From NCBI RefSeq assembly GCF_009669325.1, contig NZ_SZWE01000001.1, forward strand, positions 1,178,402 to 1,242,401: DNA of 64,000 nt, in the 5' to 3' direction. Below, one piece after another: positions 1 through 8,998 of the stretch (positions are counted from its first letter, which is position 1; the number at the start of each line of letters is the position of its first letter). The notes beneath the pieces are model-generated. The model was not told the DNA's origin. It saw nothing but the letters and a program-made list of their open reading frames with translations, and searched no databases. Made by a program: the position numbers and the translations under genes. The DNA is from Roseovarius bejariae. Its GTDB lineage: Bacteria > Pseudomonadota > Alphaproteobacteria > Rhodobacterales > Rhodobacteraceae.

Positions 1-1180
1 CATCCATGTCATTCTCGACCCGCGCCATCAGGAAGGCGCTCGGATCATGCAACGGCACGGCCCGCGCCTCGACCTGCGCCTGCGTTTCAAGCGTACCCAG
101 CGCCAGCCGCACACGGTCCGCACCCGTGGCCACGGAGACATTACCGGGGTAATCGTAGGTCACCGCCAGACCATCGAAAGTCGCCTGCGCGGCCTCCACC
201 GGCATCGGCTCGGCCTGTGGTGCCGCCATCCCGACCATCGCGTCGGCCTCGCTCCGCATCAACGGTTTGGGCCGGATTTTCTCGGGGTCGAAGACCCGCC
301 GCAACCACGGGAACACCTCGCTCGGGGCCACCTGCTCAGACGGGCGCACCGTGGAGAGCGTCATCGCCACATCACTCCAGTTCTCGCCCGTGCTCTGCCG
401 CACGAAGGCGCCGCGTTCGATCCGCAAATCGCCCGACTCGCGTGCCAGATGCAGGTCATAGACCGGCGTCCAGCCAGCCTCGCGGATGGTGTAGCTGACC
501 CGCACCGTGCCTTCCGTGGCCTCCTCACTGGAAACGGCCACGGCCAGCATCGCGCGCGCCTCTTTCTCGGGCACCAAGGCGCGCAGGGCCGCGCGCGCGG
601 CCTCCAACTCCTTGCGCAGGTCCTTGAGGGCACGGTCCGCCTCCCCGGCCCGGCGCTCGGCCTCATGGGCCGCGCGCATCGCCGACAGGCTTTCGTCGCC
701 GATCATCCCCACCAGATCGCGCAGATCGGTTGTATTCATGCCGGCCACGGCCTCGCCCTGGCCCAACCGCTCCAGGAACGCCACCCGCGCCTTGGCCGCC
801 TGCACCTCCAACTGGATCGCCCGCACATCGGCCTCGCCATCGCGCAACGCGGCCTCCAGCCGCTCCACCTCGGCGCGGGCCGCCTCGCGCGCGGCGCTCA
901 TATCCGGGTCACGCGGCGGCACGAAATCATCGCGCGCCGTGACACTCCCCATCACTGCACCGTCGACACTGACGCGCACAGCCGCCAAGGGCGTGCCTTT
1001 GGGCAAATCCGTCAGGATCAAGTCATGCCGCCCGGCGGGCGTGCTGAACTCCACCTCACGCACCACGGTAGCCCCTTGCGGGTACAGCGTGACCGCACTC
1101 ACCTCGCTTTGAAGGGGGATGTCCTCGGCCCATGCCGCCACCGGCAATGCCATGAAAACAAGGGGATAGGTAAAACGCAT
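1..1180 (-). CDS. DUF4140/DUF4139 (mucoidy inhibitor MuiA-like) secreted protein, 3' end outside window
   Basis: Reading leftward from ATG at 1180, the frame stays open to the window edge, so only the N-terminal part is present. It starts MRFTYPLVFMALPVAAWA followed by EDIPLQSEVSAVTLYPQGAT, which is a signal peptide followed by the beta-rich N-terminus typical of DUF4140/DUF4139 proteins. A long Ala/Arg/Glu-rich stretch, likely coiled coil, lies around 520-900. A strong ribosome site (GGAGG) is 6 bases upstream of the start. The family is periplasmic or envelope-associated and has no settled biochemical role; the 'mucoidy inhibitor' label comes from homologues. Several long plus-strand frames over this gene are GC-driven shadows. 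The family call is reasonably sure; function is unknown. Confidence 0.75.
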   Translation of the reverse strand, partial: MRFTYPLVFMALPVAAWAEDIPLQSEVSAVTLYPQGATVVREVEFSTPAGRHDLILTDLPKGTPLAAVRVSVDGAVMGSVTARDDFVPPRDPDMSAAREAARAEVERLEAALRDGEADVRAIQLEVQAAKARVAFLERLGQGEAVAGMNTTDLRDLVGMIGDESLSAMRAAHEAERRAGEADRALKDLRKELEAARAALRALVPEKEARAMLAVAVSSEEATEGTVRVSYTIREAGWTPVYDLHLARESGDLRIERGAFVRQSTGENWSDVAMTLSTVRPSEQVAPSEVFPWLRRVFDPEKIRPKPLMRSEADAMVGMAAPQAEPMPVEAAQATFDGLAVTYDYPGNVSVATGADRVRLALGTLETQAQVEARAVPLHDPSAFLMARVENDMD

Positions 1181-1288
1181 GCCGGGCCTCCTGACAGTAA
1201 ACTCACCGTTCTACTTGGGCAGAGCCCCCACCGCTTGGCAAGCCGCATGTCGCGGAACACGGCAATTCCCCGCCGACGCGGAACGCAA

Positions 1289-1320
1289 AACGGCGGGCGC
1301 AGTTCCCCGCGCCCGCCGTT
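1289..1320 (-). terminator. Hairpin terminator downstream of asd
   Basis: A perfect 12-bp inverted repeat (AACGGCGGGCGC, 8-base loop, GCGCCCGCCGTT) lies 24 bases past the asd stop on the minus strand, and is followed by TTTT on that strand. It fits an intrinsic terminator that separates asd from the DUF4139 gene. Confidence 0.65.
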
Positions 1321-1343
1321 CAAAAGACTCTTCAAAAAAGCGC

Positions 1344-2366
1344 TCAGCCTTTCTGCAACACCCGCTTGCCCAGCGTCTCGGCAATCTGCACCGCGTTCAG
1401 GGCCGCGCCCTTGCGCAGGTTGTCCGACACGCACCACAGGTTGATACCATTGTCGATGGTGCTGTCCTGCCGGATACGGCTGATGAAGGTGGCAAAATCG
1501 CCGACGCATTCCACCGGCGTGACGTATCCACCGTCCTCGCGCTTGTCGATCACCATGATGCCGGGCGCCTCACGCAGGATGTGGCGCGCCTCTTCCTCGT
1601 CCAGATGATCCTCGAACTCGATATTGACGGCTTCCGAGTGCCCCACGAACACCGGCACACGCACGCAGGTTGCGGTGACCTTGATCGCCGGGTCGATGAT
1701 CTTCTTGGTCTCGGCGACCATCTTCCACTCTTCCTTGGTCGACCCGTCCTCAAGGAAAACATCGATATGCGGAATCACGTTGAAGGCGATCTGCTTGGGG
1801 TACACCTTGGCCTCATACTCATCGGTCGGATTGTACACCGCCTTGGTCTGGTCCCACAGCTCGTCAATCGCCTCTTTCCCCGAGCCCGAGACCGACTGGT
1901 ATGTGCTCACTACGACCCGCTTGATCGTCGCGCGATCGTGCAGCGGCTTGAGGGCCACGACCATTTGCGCGGTCGAACAGTTGGGGTTGGCAATGATGTT
2001 CTTCTTGGCATAGCCATCCACCGCCTCGGGGTTGCACTCCGGAACCACCAAGGGCACGTCCGGATCATAGCGGTAAAGCGAGCTGTTATCGATCACGACA
2101 CAGCCTTGGCTGGCGGCCTTGGGTGCGTATTTCTTCGTGGCGTCCGAGCCGATGGCGAACAGCGCCATGTCCCACCCGGTGAAATCAAACGTGTCCAGAT
2201 CTTCGGTTTTCAGGGTGGTGTCACCAAAGCTCACCTCGGTTCCGAGGCTGCGGCGGCTTGCCAGCACGGCAATCTCGTCCACAGGGAACTGGCGCTCGGC
2301 CAGAATGTTCAGCATTTCGCGGCCCACGTTGCCCGTGGCACCCACGACGACGACCTTATAACCCAT
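1344..2366 (-). CDS. asd: Aspartate-semialdehyde dehydrogenase
   Basis: This 340-residue cytosolic enzyme reduces L-aspartyl-4-phosphate to aspartate semialdehyde with NADPH, the branch point toward lysine/diaminopimelate, threonine and methionine. The nucleotide-binding loop GATGNVG is at residues 9-15 and the catalytic cysteine is Cys130 in NPNCSTAQ. The active-site region YQSVSGSGKEAIDEL follows. Length and motifs are normal for the family. The start MGYKVVVVGATG is placed correctly against the Rossmann fold. The gene stands alone on the minus strand, with a hairpin terminator behind it and about 180 bp of non-coding DNA ahead. Nothing about it is odd. Confidence 0.97.
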   Translation of the reverse strand: MGYKVVVVGATGNVGREMLNILAERQFPVDEIAVLASRRSLGTEVSFGDTTLKTEDLDTFDFTGWDMALFAIGSDATKKYAPKAASQGCVVIDNSSLYRYDPDVPLVVPECNPEAVDGYAKKNIIANPNCSTAQMVVALKPLHDRATIKRVVVSTYQSVSGSGKEAIDELWDQTKAVYNPTDEYEAKVYPKQIAFNVIPHIDVFLEDGSTKEEWKMVAETKKIIDPAIKVTATCVRVPVFVGHSEAVNIEFEDHLDEEEARHILREAPGIMVIDKREDGGYVTPVECVGDFATFISRIRQDSTIDNGINLWCVSDNLRKGAALNAVQIAETLGKRVLQKG

Positions 2367-2548
2367 CTGAGTTCTCCGTTTCCAAAAGTGGCCGGGTCAT
2401 ACCGCAGCGCAGCATTGATTTAAAGCGTTTTCGGGGATCAATGAGTCTTGTGCGGGCGCAATCGCGTTCGAGCCAAAGGCGAGAGACAGCGAATGCGCCC
2501 TCCTTTGAGCCTGAAACGCTCTAAAGCGGATTTACGAAATGGACAGCA

Positions 2549-3019
2549 TCACACCCTGTGATACGGGCTCCCCGCCAAAATCGAAGCCGCCCGATAAAGC
2601 TGCTCCGACAGCATCACACGCGCCAGCATATGCGGCCAGACCATCGCGCCGAAGGACAGCTTGAAATCCGCCTTGGCGCGCAGGGCCGGGTCCACCCCGT
2701 CCGCACCGCCGATGACAAAGGCCAGATCGCCCCGCCCCTCGTCGCGCCAGGCACCCAGCTTGTCGGCAAACTGCGGCGAGGGGATCACCTTGCCCCGCTC
2801 ATCCATGACCACCAGAACCGCGCCCTTGGGAATCGCCCGCTCCAACAGTACGGCCTCGGCCGCCATGCCGCCGCCCTTCTTGTCCTCGACCTCATGCACG
2901 GAAACAGGGCCAAGCCCCAAGGCTCGGCCCGTCTTGTCAAATCGGGTCAGGTAATCGTCGATCAATGCGCGTTCAGGGCCGGCACGCAACCGGCCCACTG
3001 CGCAGATATGCACCTTCAT
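2549..3019 (-). CDS. rlmH: 23S rRNA (pseudouridine1915-N3)-methyltransferase RlmH
   Basis: This 156-residue SPOUT-fold enzyme methylates pseudouridine 1915 in helix 69 of 23S rRNA, acting on assembled ribosomes. The SAM-binding trefoil-knot signature is visible: FVIGGADGVDP at residues 101-111 and the C-terminal tail ASILAGSPYHRV. The start codon directly abuts the stop of rsfS upstream (3019/3020), so the two are probably co-transcribed and translationally coupled. This rsfS-rlmH pairing of ribosome genes is common in bacteria. Length and both ends match the family. Confidence 0.96.
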   Translation of the reverse strand: MKVHICAVGRLRAGPERALIDDYLTRFDKTGRALGLGPVSVHEVEDKKGGGMAAEAVLLERAIPKGAVLVVMDERGKVIPSPQFADKLGAWRDEGRGDLAFVIGGADGVDPALRAKADFKLSFGAMVWPHMLARVMLSEQLYRAASILAGSPYHRV

Positions 3020-3397
3020 TCAGCTCTCGGTGACTGGCTCCGGGGAAGTCGCACCGCCGGAAAGCCACATCTTCTCAAGCTGATAGAAATCGCGAACTTC
3101 GGGGCGGAAGACATGGACAATCACATCGCCCGTGTCGATCAGCACCCAATCGCCCGCCTCCTTGCCCTCGATCTTCGACAGGATTCCGTATTCCTGCTTC
3201 AGAGCATCGGCCAGTTTCTCGGCAATCGCCGTGACCTGCCGCGACGACCGTCCCGAGCAGATCACCATGTAATCGCCCATCGCCGATTTGCCGCGCAGGT
3301 CAACCTGCACGATGTCCTCGGCCTTGTCGTCGTCAAGGGATTTCAGGATGCGCGCAAGCTGTGCCTCGCTATTCGCGCCTGTGCCGGGCGCCATCAC
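3020..3397 (-). CDS. rsfS: Ribosomal silencing factor RsfS
   Basis: This 125-residue protein of the RsfS/Iojap family (DUF143) binds ribosomal protein uL14 and blocks 30S-50S joining during nutrient stress. The core DDDKAEDIVQVDLRGKSAMG, followed by DYMVICSGRSSRQVTAIAEKL and GDWVLIDTGDVIVHVF, is the recognised fold. The N-terminal dozen residues (MMAPGTGANSEA) are poorly conserved, so translation may begin slightly differently. It lies immediately upstream of rlmH with no spacer. The upstream 150 bp separates it from the mechanosensitive channel gene and should hold the promoter. Confidence 0.95.
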   Translation of the reverse strand: MMAPGTGANSEAQLARILKSLDDDKAEDIVQVDLRGKSAMGDYMVICSGRSSRQVTAIAEKLADALKQEYGILSKIEGKEAGDWVLIDTGDVIVHVFRPEVRDFYQLEKMWLSGGATSPEPVTES

Positions 3398-3546
3398 GGG
3401 CGCCCCCTGTTCGGCGGCCTGTGCCGCGTCAGCCGTAAAAGACAGGACATTGTCCTCCTTCGCAAAAGCGCCGCTCAGCCCCGGCGCCGGGCATACTTAT
3501 AAGGTAGCAATTGAAGCCCGCCATTTCAACAAAGCCCTGCGCAGGC

Positions 3547-4896
3547 TCAGATGCCCTGTGCCCCATCTGCCGCATCCCCCAACATCCGCACCTCGCGCTG
3601 CGGGAATGGGATGGAGATGTCATTCTCCTGAAACTTGTCCCATAACGCCAGATAGACATTGCCGCGAATATTGGTCAGGCCGCCCGTCGGGTCACTGATC
3701 CAGAACCGCAGGATATAATCCACGCTGCTGTCGCCAAAGCCCACGATATGGCAGACGGGCGGCTTGAACTCCAATACCCGGTCCACGCTCTTGGCCGCCT
3801 CGATGGCCAGCGCTCGCACCTTGTGCGGATCGTCGCCATAGGCCGTCCCGAAATAAATATCCAACCGCACGTAATCGTTGGAATGGGACCAGTTGACCAC
3901 CTGCCCGGTGATCAGGTCCTCGTTCGGGATCAGGTACTCGCGCCCGTCGCGGGTGGTGATCGACACGTACCGCGCCCCAAGGCTGTTGATCCAACCGAAG
4001 GTCTCGCCAAGGCTGATCACATCGCCCGGCTTGATCGACCGATCCAGCAACAGGATCACCCCCGACACAAGGTTCGACACCACCTTTTGCAGGCCAAAGC
4101 CAAGGCCCACACCGATCGCGCCGGACAGCACCGCAAGCCCCGTCAGGTCCACGCCAACGGCCCGCAAGCCGATAAAAAACGCCGCACCATACAGCAAAAG
4201 CTGCATGAACTTCACCGCCAAAACCTGCATCGATGGCGAAATCTCGTCATTGCTGCGGATGCGCGACGCCGTGGTTTTCGACACGAATCGCGCCGCGAAC
4301 ATCAAGGCGGCGACAATCACCACCGCCTGCGCCACCATCCAGACCGACAGGCGCATATCCCCGATGCTCACCGCCGCGCTGTCCAGAAGCCGCTCGGCTT
4401 CGTCCGTCAGCCCCAGAATGCTCAGTGTCACCCATGTCCAGGCGGCATAGCGCACCAGGCTGCGCAAGAAACCGTTGACGATGAACCGCGTGACCACCGT
4501 GATCAGCAGCCACGCCAAGGCAAGGCTCGCCAACACCTCCAACAGGTAGGACCGAGACGGCCAAGTCGTGGCCTGCATGACCCAGACCACCGGCCAGATC
4601 ATCGCCACGAACAGGATCAGCCGCATCCGCCGATGGATCATCACCAGAAAGCGCATCCGCCACTTGGGCCAGCCCTCGCGCCCGCGCATCCAATCGTGAA
4701 ACCGCGGCGCCAGCAGCTTGGCCAGAAGCGCGGCAAAGACAAAGACGCCCACCGCGATCGCCACCTGATAGGCGTTCCACGGCCGCAACAGGCCCATCGC
4801 GAAAGTCTCGACATGCTCCCACAGGCCCAGCGCGATCTCCTGGGTATCCTGCGGTATGGCCCGTGACAGGCCGTCCCGTTTGACGTCTTCTTCCAT
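3547..4896 (-). CDS. MscS-family mechanosensitive ion channel
   Basis: This 449-residue inner-membrane protein has about five hydrophobic segments (near residues 43-62, 92-108, 117-140, 185-205, 230-248) ahead of the pore helix. The glycine-rich pore signature GAIGVGLGFGLQKVVSNL at about 259-276 leads into the MscS beta-domain (DRSIKPGDVISLGETFGWI) and the cytoplasmic vestibule (GREYLIPNEDLITGQVVNWS). Such channels open under membrane tension and release osmolytes on hypo-osmotic shock. The protein is longer than minimal MscS (about 286 residues) because of extra N-terminal membrane helices, as in the YbdG/YnaI-like groups. It is a single-gene unit, divergent from the deacetylase-like gene. 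Confidence 0.93.
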   Translation of the reverse strand: MEEDVKRDGLSRAIPQDTQEIALGLWEHVETFAMGLLRPWNAYQVAIAVGVFVFAALLAKLLAPRFHDWMRGREGWPKWRMRFLVMIHRRMRLILFVAMIWPVVWVMQATTWPSRSYLLEVLASLALAWLLITVVTRFIVNGFLRSLVRYAAWTWVTLSILGLTDEAERLLDSAAVSIGDMRLSVWMVAQAVVIVAALMFAARFVSKTTASRIRSNDEISPSMQVLAVKFMQLLLYGAAFFIGLRAVGVDLTGLAVLSGAIGVGLGFGLQKVVSNLVSGVILLLDRSIKPGDVISLGETFGWINSLGARYVSITTRDGREYLIPNEDLITGQVVNWSHSNDYVRLDIYFGTAYGDDPHKVRALAIEAAKSVDRVLEFKPPVCHIVGFGDSSVDYILRFWISDPTGGLTNIRGNVYLALWDKFQENDISIPFPQREVRMLGDAADGAQGI

Positions 4897-4997
4897 GAGT
4901 CCAGATTACACGCCCCGCGCCCGTCAACAAGCACCGTCTGGACATTCCCCCGCGCCCGCGTTCATCCTGTCGCTCGACGAATGACCCGGAGATCCCC

Positions 4998-5921
4998 ATG
5001 ACGACCACCCTTCTGACCCATGACGATGGCCTCAAGCATGTCACGCCCCCCGGCCACCCCGAACAGGTGGCCCGGCTGGAACGGGTCCGGGCCGCGCTTG
5101 CCGGCAAGGATCTGACCCACGAAGAAGCCCCGCTTGCCACCGAAGACGACCTGCGTCTTACGCATCCCCAAGCACATATCGACCACATCAAATCCTCCGA
5201 GCCGTCCGAGGGGATCATTCAACTGGACGCCGATACATGGATGTCTCCCGGCTCGGTCAATGCCGCCCTGCGCGGGGTGGGGGCCGCCCTGCGCGCCACC
5301 GATCTTGTACTTGCAGGCGATACGCAAAACGCCTTTTGCGCCATGCGCCCGCCCGGCCACCACGCCGAGACGCAAAAGACCATGGGCTTTTGCCTTTTCG
5401 GCACCGTGGCGATCGCCGCCAAACACGCTCTGGAACGCCATGGATTGTCACGTGTGGCGGTTGTGGATTTCGACGTCCACCACGGCAACGGCACGCAGGA
5501 TTTGCTCTGGGACGAGGCGCGCACGCTCTTTGTTTCCTCGCACCAATTCCCGCTCTGGCCCGGCACTGGCCGGTCCAGCGAAATCGGCGCGCATGACAAC
5601 GTGATCAACGTGCCCCTCGACCCGATGACCGATGGCGAAACCTTCCGCGCCACCTATGAGGAACGGGTTTTCCCCCGCCTCGGCGCCTTCGCGCCCGAAC
5701 TTCTCATCATCTCGGCCGGGTTCGACGCCCACCGCGACGACCCGCTGGCACAACTCAACCTGCTTGAGGATGATTTTGCATGGGTCACGAACCGTCTCTG
5801 CGACATCACCGACAAGCACTGTCAGGGGCGCGTCGTCTCTGTCCTCGAAGGCGGCTACGACCTTGACGCGCTGGCCTCCAGCGCGGCGGCGCATGTGGAT
5901 GTGCTGATCGCGCGCGGGTAA
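4998..5921 (+). CDS. Class II histone deacetylase-family amidohydrolase
   Basis: This 307-residue zinc hydrolase belongs to the arginase/deacetylase superfamily. The active-site pieces are present: PPGHHAE at 118-124 (tandem His), DFDVHHGNGTQ at about 157-167 (Zn ligands Asp159 and His161) and GFDAHRDDPLA near 239. Bacterial members remove acyl groups from polyamines, acetoin-type substrates or lysines; the sequence does not say which. It runs divergently from the MscS gene and ends against a hairpin terminator shared with the convergent TauE gene. Family is certain, substrate unknown. Confidence 0.92.
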   Translation: MTTTLLTHDDGLKHVTPPGHPEQVARLERVRAALAGKDLTHEEAPLATEDDLRLTHPQAHIDHIKSSEPSEGIIQLDADTWMSPGSVNAALRGVGAALRATDLVLAGDTQNAFCAMRPPGHHAETQKTMGFCLFGTVAIAAKHALERHGLSRVAVVDFDVHHGNGTQDLLWDEARTLFVSSHQFPLWPGTGRSSEIGAHDNVINVPLDPMTDGETFRATYEERVFPRLGAFAPELLIISAGFDAHRDDPLAQLNLLEDDFAWVTNRLCDITDKHCQGRVVSVLEGGYDLDALASSAAAHVDVLIARG

Positions 5922-5928
5922 ATTCCGG

Positions 5929-5957
5929 CCTGAAACGCGCCGCGCGTGCGTTTCAGG
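5929..5957. terminator. Bidirectional hairpin terminator between convergent genes
   Basis: A 10-bp perfect stem (CCTGAAACGC and GCGTTTCAGG, 9-base GC-rich loop) sits between the stop codons of the deacetylase-like gene and the convergent TauE gene. It lacks a long T tract, so it may rely on position and stem strength. Confidence 0.55.
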
Positions 5958-5993
5958 ATCAACTTCACAGAAAGACACCACGGTCAGGACGGC

Positions 5994-6917
5994 TCAGATG
6001 CCCCGCGCACCGGCCACCGAATACACCTCGACCGGTTCCAGAACCATGTCGAACCCCAGCTTGAGGCATACCGCCAGAACCAGCGTGGCAAGCAGAATTC
6101 GCACCTGCTCGGCCTTCAGCAACAACCCGATCCTTGATCCGATCTGCGCCCCGATCACACCGCCGACAATCAGCAAAACAGCCAGAACCGTGTCCACGGT
6201 ATGACTGCTGTAGGCATGCATCATCGTGGTATAGGCCGAAACGAAAAGGATCTGGAAAAGCGACGTGCCCACCACGACCTTTGTCGGCATACCAAGGATG
6301 TAAATCATCGCCGGCACGATCACAAAGCCGCCACCGACCCCCATGATCGCGGAAAGCACCCCCACGAAAAACCCGACGATCAACGGCGGGAAAACCGAAA
6401 TATACAATTTCGACGTGCGAAACCTGACCCGCAGCGGCATGGCATGAACCCAATCGCGGCGCGTGCGCCTGACTTTCGGTTTCGGGCCCTGCATCTTGGC
6501 CCGACGGATAGCGTTCAGGCTTTCGATGAACATCAACGCGCCGATCAGGCCCAGAAAGACCACGTAGAACAGGTTGACCAGCAGATCCACCTGCCCGAGC
6601 TGCCGCAAGAGGTTGAAGACATATACCCCCACGGTCGATCCGGCCAGCCCGCCGCACATCAACGCGAACCCCATGGGAAAATCCACCGTCCCGCGCCGCA
6701 GGTGCGCAAGGATGGCCGAAAAGGACGAGGCAACGATCTGGTTGGCCGAAGTGGCAACGGCAACGGCGGGCGGAATACCGATAAAGAACAAAAGCGGCGT
6801 GATCAGGAACCCGCCCCCGACGCCGAACATCCCCGACAACAGCCCGACAACCAGCCCGACAGACAGCAGAAGAGGCCCGTTCACAGAGACTTCGGCTATT
6901 GGCAGGTACAGTTGCAT
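5994..6917 (-). CDS. TSUP (TauE/SafE) family sulfite/organosulfonate-type permease
   Basis: I start this gene at MQLYLPIAEVSVNGPLLLSV (6917), giving 307 residues; an upstream in-frame start at 7028 would add a charged, non-family tail. Two repeated halves each carry the family signature: SGMFGVGGGFLITPLL in the first and SAIMGVGGGFVIVPAMIY in the second, with about eight membrane helices between and around them. The family exports or imports sulfite, sulfoacetate and related anions. Neighbours give no substrate clue. The gene converges on the deacetylase-like gene and shares its terminator. Confidence 0.92.
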   Translation of the reverse strand: MQLYLPIAEVSVNGPLLLSVGLVVGLLSGMFGVGGGFLITPLLFFIGIPPAVAVATSANQIVASSFSAILAHLRRGTVDFPMGFALMCGGLAGSTVGVYVFNLLRQLGQVDLLVNLFYVVFLGLIGALMFIESLNAIRRAKMQGPKPKVRRTRRDWVHAMPLRVRFRTSKLYISVFPPLIVGFFVGVLSAIMGVGGGFVIVPAMIYILGMPTKVVVGTSLFQILFVSAYTTMMHAYSSHTVDTVLAVLLIVGGVIGAQIGSRIGLLLKAEQVRILLATLVLAVCLKLGFDMVLEPVEVYSVAGARGI

Positions 6918-7115
6918 GGCGCTGACTTGGGATATTGCGTTTATCCGGCCTCTACGCCCAAGACACGCAGGATGCAAGCCACGGCACCGGCAAATCCGGC
7001 CCGCCGCCCCGATGCCCTGCGATGGCATGTTGTCCGCGCCTGCCCCCTCCCTCGGGGCGCGGGCCTTGTCGTGCCGTAAGCAACAGTTCGCTCATCACAT
7101 CCCAATGCGGCTCCA

Positions 7116-7144
7116 CTTACAACCTGTAAGCATCCTGTAAGCAA
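7116..7144 (+). promoter_or_regulatory. Tandem 11-bp direct repeat, candidate OmpR-type regulator box
   Basis: CCTGTAAGCAT (7123-7133) is followed directly by CCTGTAAGCAA (7134-7144), a 10/11 match at an 11-base period; CTTACAA just before it extends the pattern in inverted sense. OmpR/PhoB-family regulators typically bind two such half-sites one helical turn apart. It lies 75 bp upstream of an operon that itself encodes an OmpR-type regulator, so autoregulation is a reasonable inference. Confidence 0.5.
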
Positions 7145-7218
7145 GGGCTGCTTCTGGTCTGTCTCGCGCGGCATGGCCTTCTGCACGCTCGCGCGGAATA
7201 GAACACGGAGCAGACCCT

Positions 7219-7503
7219 TTGAACACCCTCTCATTGCCCCCGATGCTGTTGCTCGGATTTGCCGGGCAGCTACTCTTCGCCTCGCGGTTCTTGGTGCAGT
7301 GGATCGCATCTGAACGCGCTGGGGCCTCTGTCATGCCGATCGTTTTCTGGTGGATATCACTGGCGGGCGGCGTCACGCTTCTGACCTACGCGATATGGCG
7401 GCAGGACCCCGTTTTCATCATGGGGCAATCGCTTGGTCTCATCGTCTATCTGCGAAATCTCGTTCTCATCTCTCGTGCGCGGCTCAATGATGCCGCGTCC
7501 TGA
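7219..7503 (+). CDS. LAB_N-domain small membrane protein (lipid-A-disaccharide synthase N-terminal-like)
   Basis: This 94-residue protein with three hydrophobic helices matches the stand-alone LAB_N family: GQLLFASRFLVQWIASERAG at 16-35, then PIVFWWISLAGGVTLLTYA. In lipid A and polyprenyl-phosphate pathways such proteins occur beside GT2 and ArnT-like genes and may act in flipping or handling lipid-linked sugars. The start is a TTG with GGAG eight bases upstream; the first ATG (7243) would remove part of the first helix. The following ArnT-like gene overlaps its end by 14 bases, implying coupling. It is the first gene of the apparent operon. Confidence 0.85.
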   Translation: MNTLSLPPMLLLGFAGQLLFASRFLVQWIASERAGASVMPIVFWWISLAGGVTLLTYAIWRQDPVFIMGQSLGLIVYLRNLVLISRARLNDAAS

Positions 7504-8998
7504 CAGGTTTTACATTCTCGTCGGCTTCACGCTCCTGATGGTGTCGGGCGTGCTTTTGCGCCCGATGATGCCGATAGACGAGACCCGTTATCTGTCCGTG
7601 GCATGGGAAATGCGGCTTGGCGATCACTGGCTGGTCCCCTTCAAGAATGGCACCCCCTATGATCACAAGCCCCCGCTGCTTTTCTGGCTGATGAATCTCG
7701 TCTGGCTTCCAGGAGTGAGTGAAACGGCAGCACGTCTCGTGGCCCCCGCCTTTTCCGTCGCGACCCTGTGGGCAACCGGCCGGGTGAGCGACGCAATGGG
7801 CCTGGGCCGCGACACCGGCACGGCTGCCATGCTGATCTTGACGACAGGCGCCGCATTTCTGTTTTACGGAGGCGAAACCGGCTTTGACACGATGCTGGCC
7901 CTGTCCGTCGTTTTGGCCGTTTGGCAGCTCTGGCGCATTGCGCAAGATCAGACATTCAAGACTGGTCAATGGGCACTGTTCGGCGCCGCATTGGCGCTCG
8001 GTGTCATGAGCAAAGGGCCCGTCGTTTTCGTGCATGTCCTGCCGCCCCTCGCGGGCCTGTGGCTGTGGGCGCCCCGCACCCCGCGCGTCGTCCCGGGCGT
8101 GGCCGTGGCACTGGCGGCCTGCATCGGCCTGGTCGGCCTCTGGCTGCTTCCCGCGCTTGTTCTGGGGGGGGCCGACTACCGCGAGGCCGTGCTCTGGACA
8201 CAAACAGCCGGGCGCACCGTTTCGAGTTTCGCCCATGCCCATCCGGTCTGGTACTACCTGCCGCTGCTTCCGGTCTTGCTTTTTCCATGGGGGTGGCTTC
8301 CGGGCTTCTGGAAACGCCTGCCGCTGGATGCCCCCGAGCGGCTGCTCTGGATCGCCACTCTGGGGCCTTTGCTGATCTTCAGCCTTATCAGTGGGAAACA
8401 GTTGCACTATCTCGTGCCGCAGCTTCCCTGGATTGCCATACTCCTTGCGCGGCGCTGGCCGGATCGCATCCGGCATGGCTGGATTCCCGCCAGCATTCTG
8501 ATCGTGCTTGCGATCGCGTTCTGCCTGCTGGCCTTCGGTGTTGCAGGGGACGAGGCCGCGCTGCTTCTGACATGGCCCATCGCCATCACCGTCGCCATTC
8601 CCCTACTGGCCGTGGCGGGGGTCATCGCGCTACGGCCCGGTTTGACGATGCTCGCGGGGCCAGCGGCCATCACCGCGCTGCACCTGTGCTACACCCTGGG
8701 TCCGGCAGGTGACATCATGTCACCTGCCCGTCTGGCCCAACGCCTGGCCCCCGCAGACGGCCACATCGCCATGATCTCCAGCGTCTATCACGCCGACTTC
8801 CATTTCGCCGGACGCCTGCAACACCCGTTCAAACTGCTGACGACGCCCGAGGACATCGAGCGTTTCGCCAAGAGCGACCCCAAGGGGGTGATCCTGGGAC
8901 AGCCCGAACGCGCGCCCATGCCCTCATGGCCCCCGGCCGAAACCATCTATTACCGCAACGAGAACTGGGCCCTCTGGTCCACCAAGGACAAACCATGA
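7490..8998 (+). CDS. ArnT-like polyprenyl-phosphate sugar transferase (GT-C/PMT family)
   Basis: The start MPRPDRFYILVGFTLL (7490) overlaps the end of the LAB_N gene and gives about 502 residues. The first periplasmic loop carries the acidic pair PIDETRYLSVAWEM followed by YDHKPPLLFWLMNL, the pattern of ArnT/PMT enzymes that use undecaprenyl- or dolichyl-linked sugars. About ten membrane helices follow, then a soluble C-terminal domain from roughly residue 410. ArnT adds aminoarabinose to lipid A; here the sugar is not known because no arnA/arnB genes are nearby. It overlaps the next GT2 gene by ATGA, so the three are a translationally coupled set. Confidence 0.87.
   Translation: MPRPDRFYILVGFTLLMVSGVLLRPMMPIDETRYLSVAWEMRLGDHWLVPFKNGTPYDHKPPLLFWLMNLVWLPGVSETAARLVAPAFSVATLWATGRVSDAMGLGRDTGTAAMLILTTGAAFLFYGGETGFDTMLALSVVLAVWQLWRIAQDQTFKTGQWALFGAALALGVMSKGPVVFVHVLPPLAGLWLWAPRTPRVVPGVAVALAACIGLVGLWLLPALVLGGADYREAVLWTQTAGRTVSSFAHAHPVWYYLPLLPVLLFPWGWLPGFWKRLPLDAPERLLWIATLGPLLIFSLISGKQLHYLVPQLPWIAILLARRWPDRIRHGWIPASILIVLAIAFCLLAFGVAGDEAALLLTWPIAITVAIPLLAVAGVIALRPGLTMLAGPAAITALHLCYTLGPAGDIMSPARLAQRLAPADGHIAMISSVYHADFHFAGRLQHPFKLLTTPEDIERFAKSDPKGVILGQPERAPMPSWPPAETIYYRNENWALWSTKDKP

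Noticed and set aside
47..1444. Long plus-strand open frames over the first 1.4 kb
   Set aside because: They are Arg/His/Pro-rich GC shadows of the minus-strand DUF4139 gene and asd tail; the minus-strand frame has signal peptide, ribosome site and family motifs.
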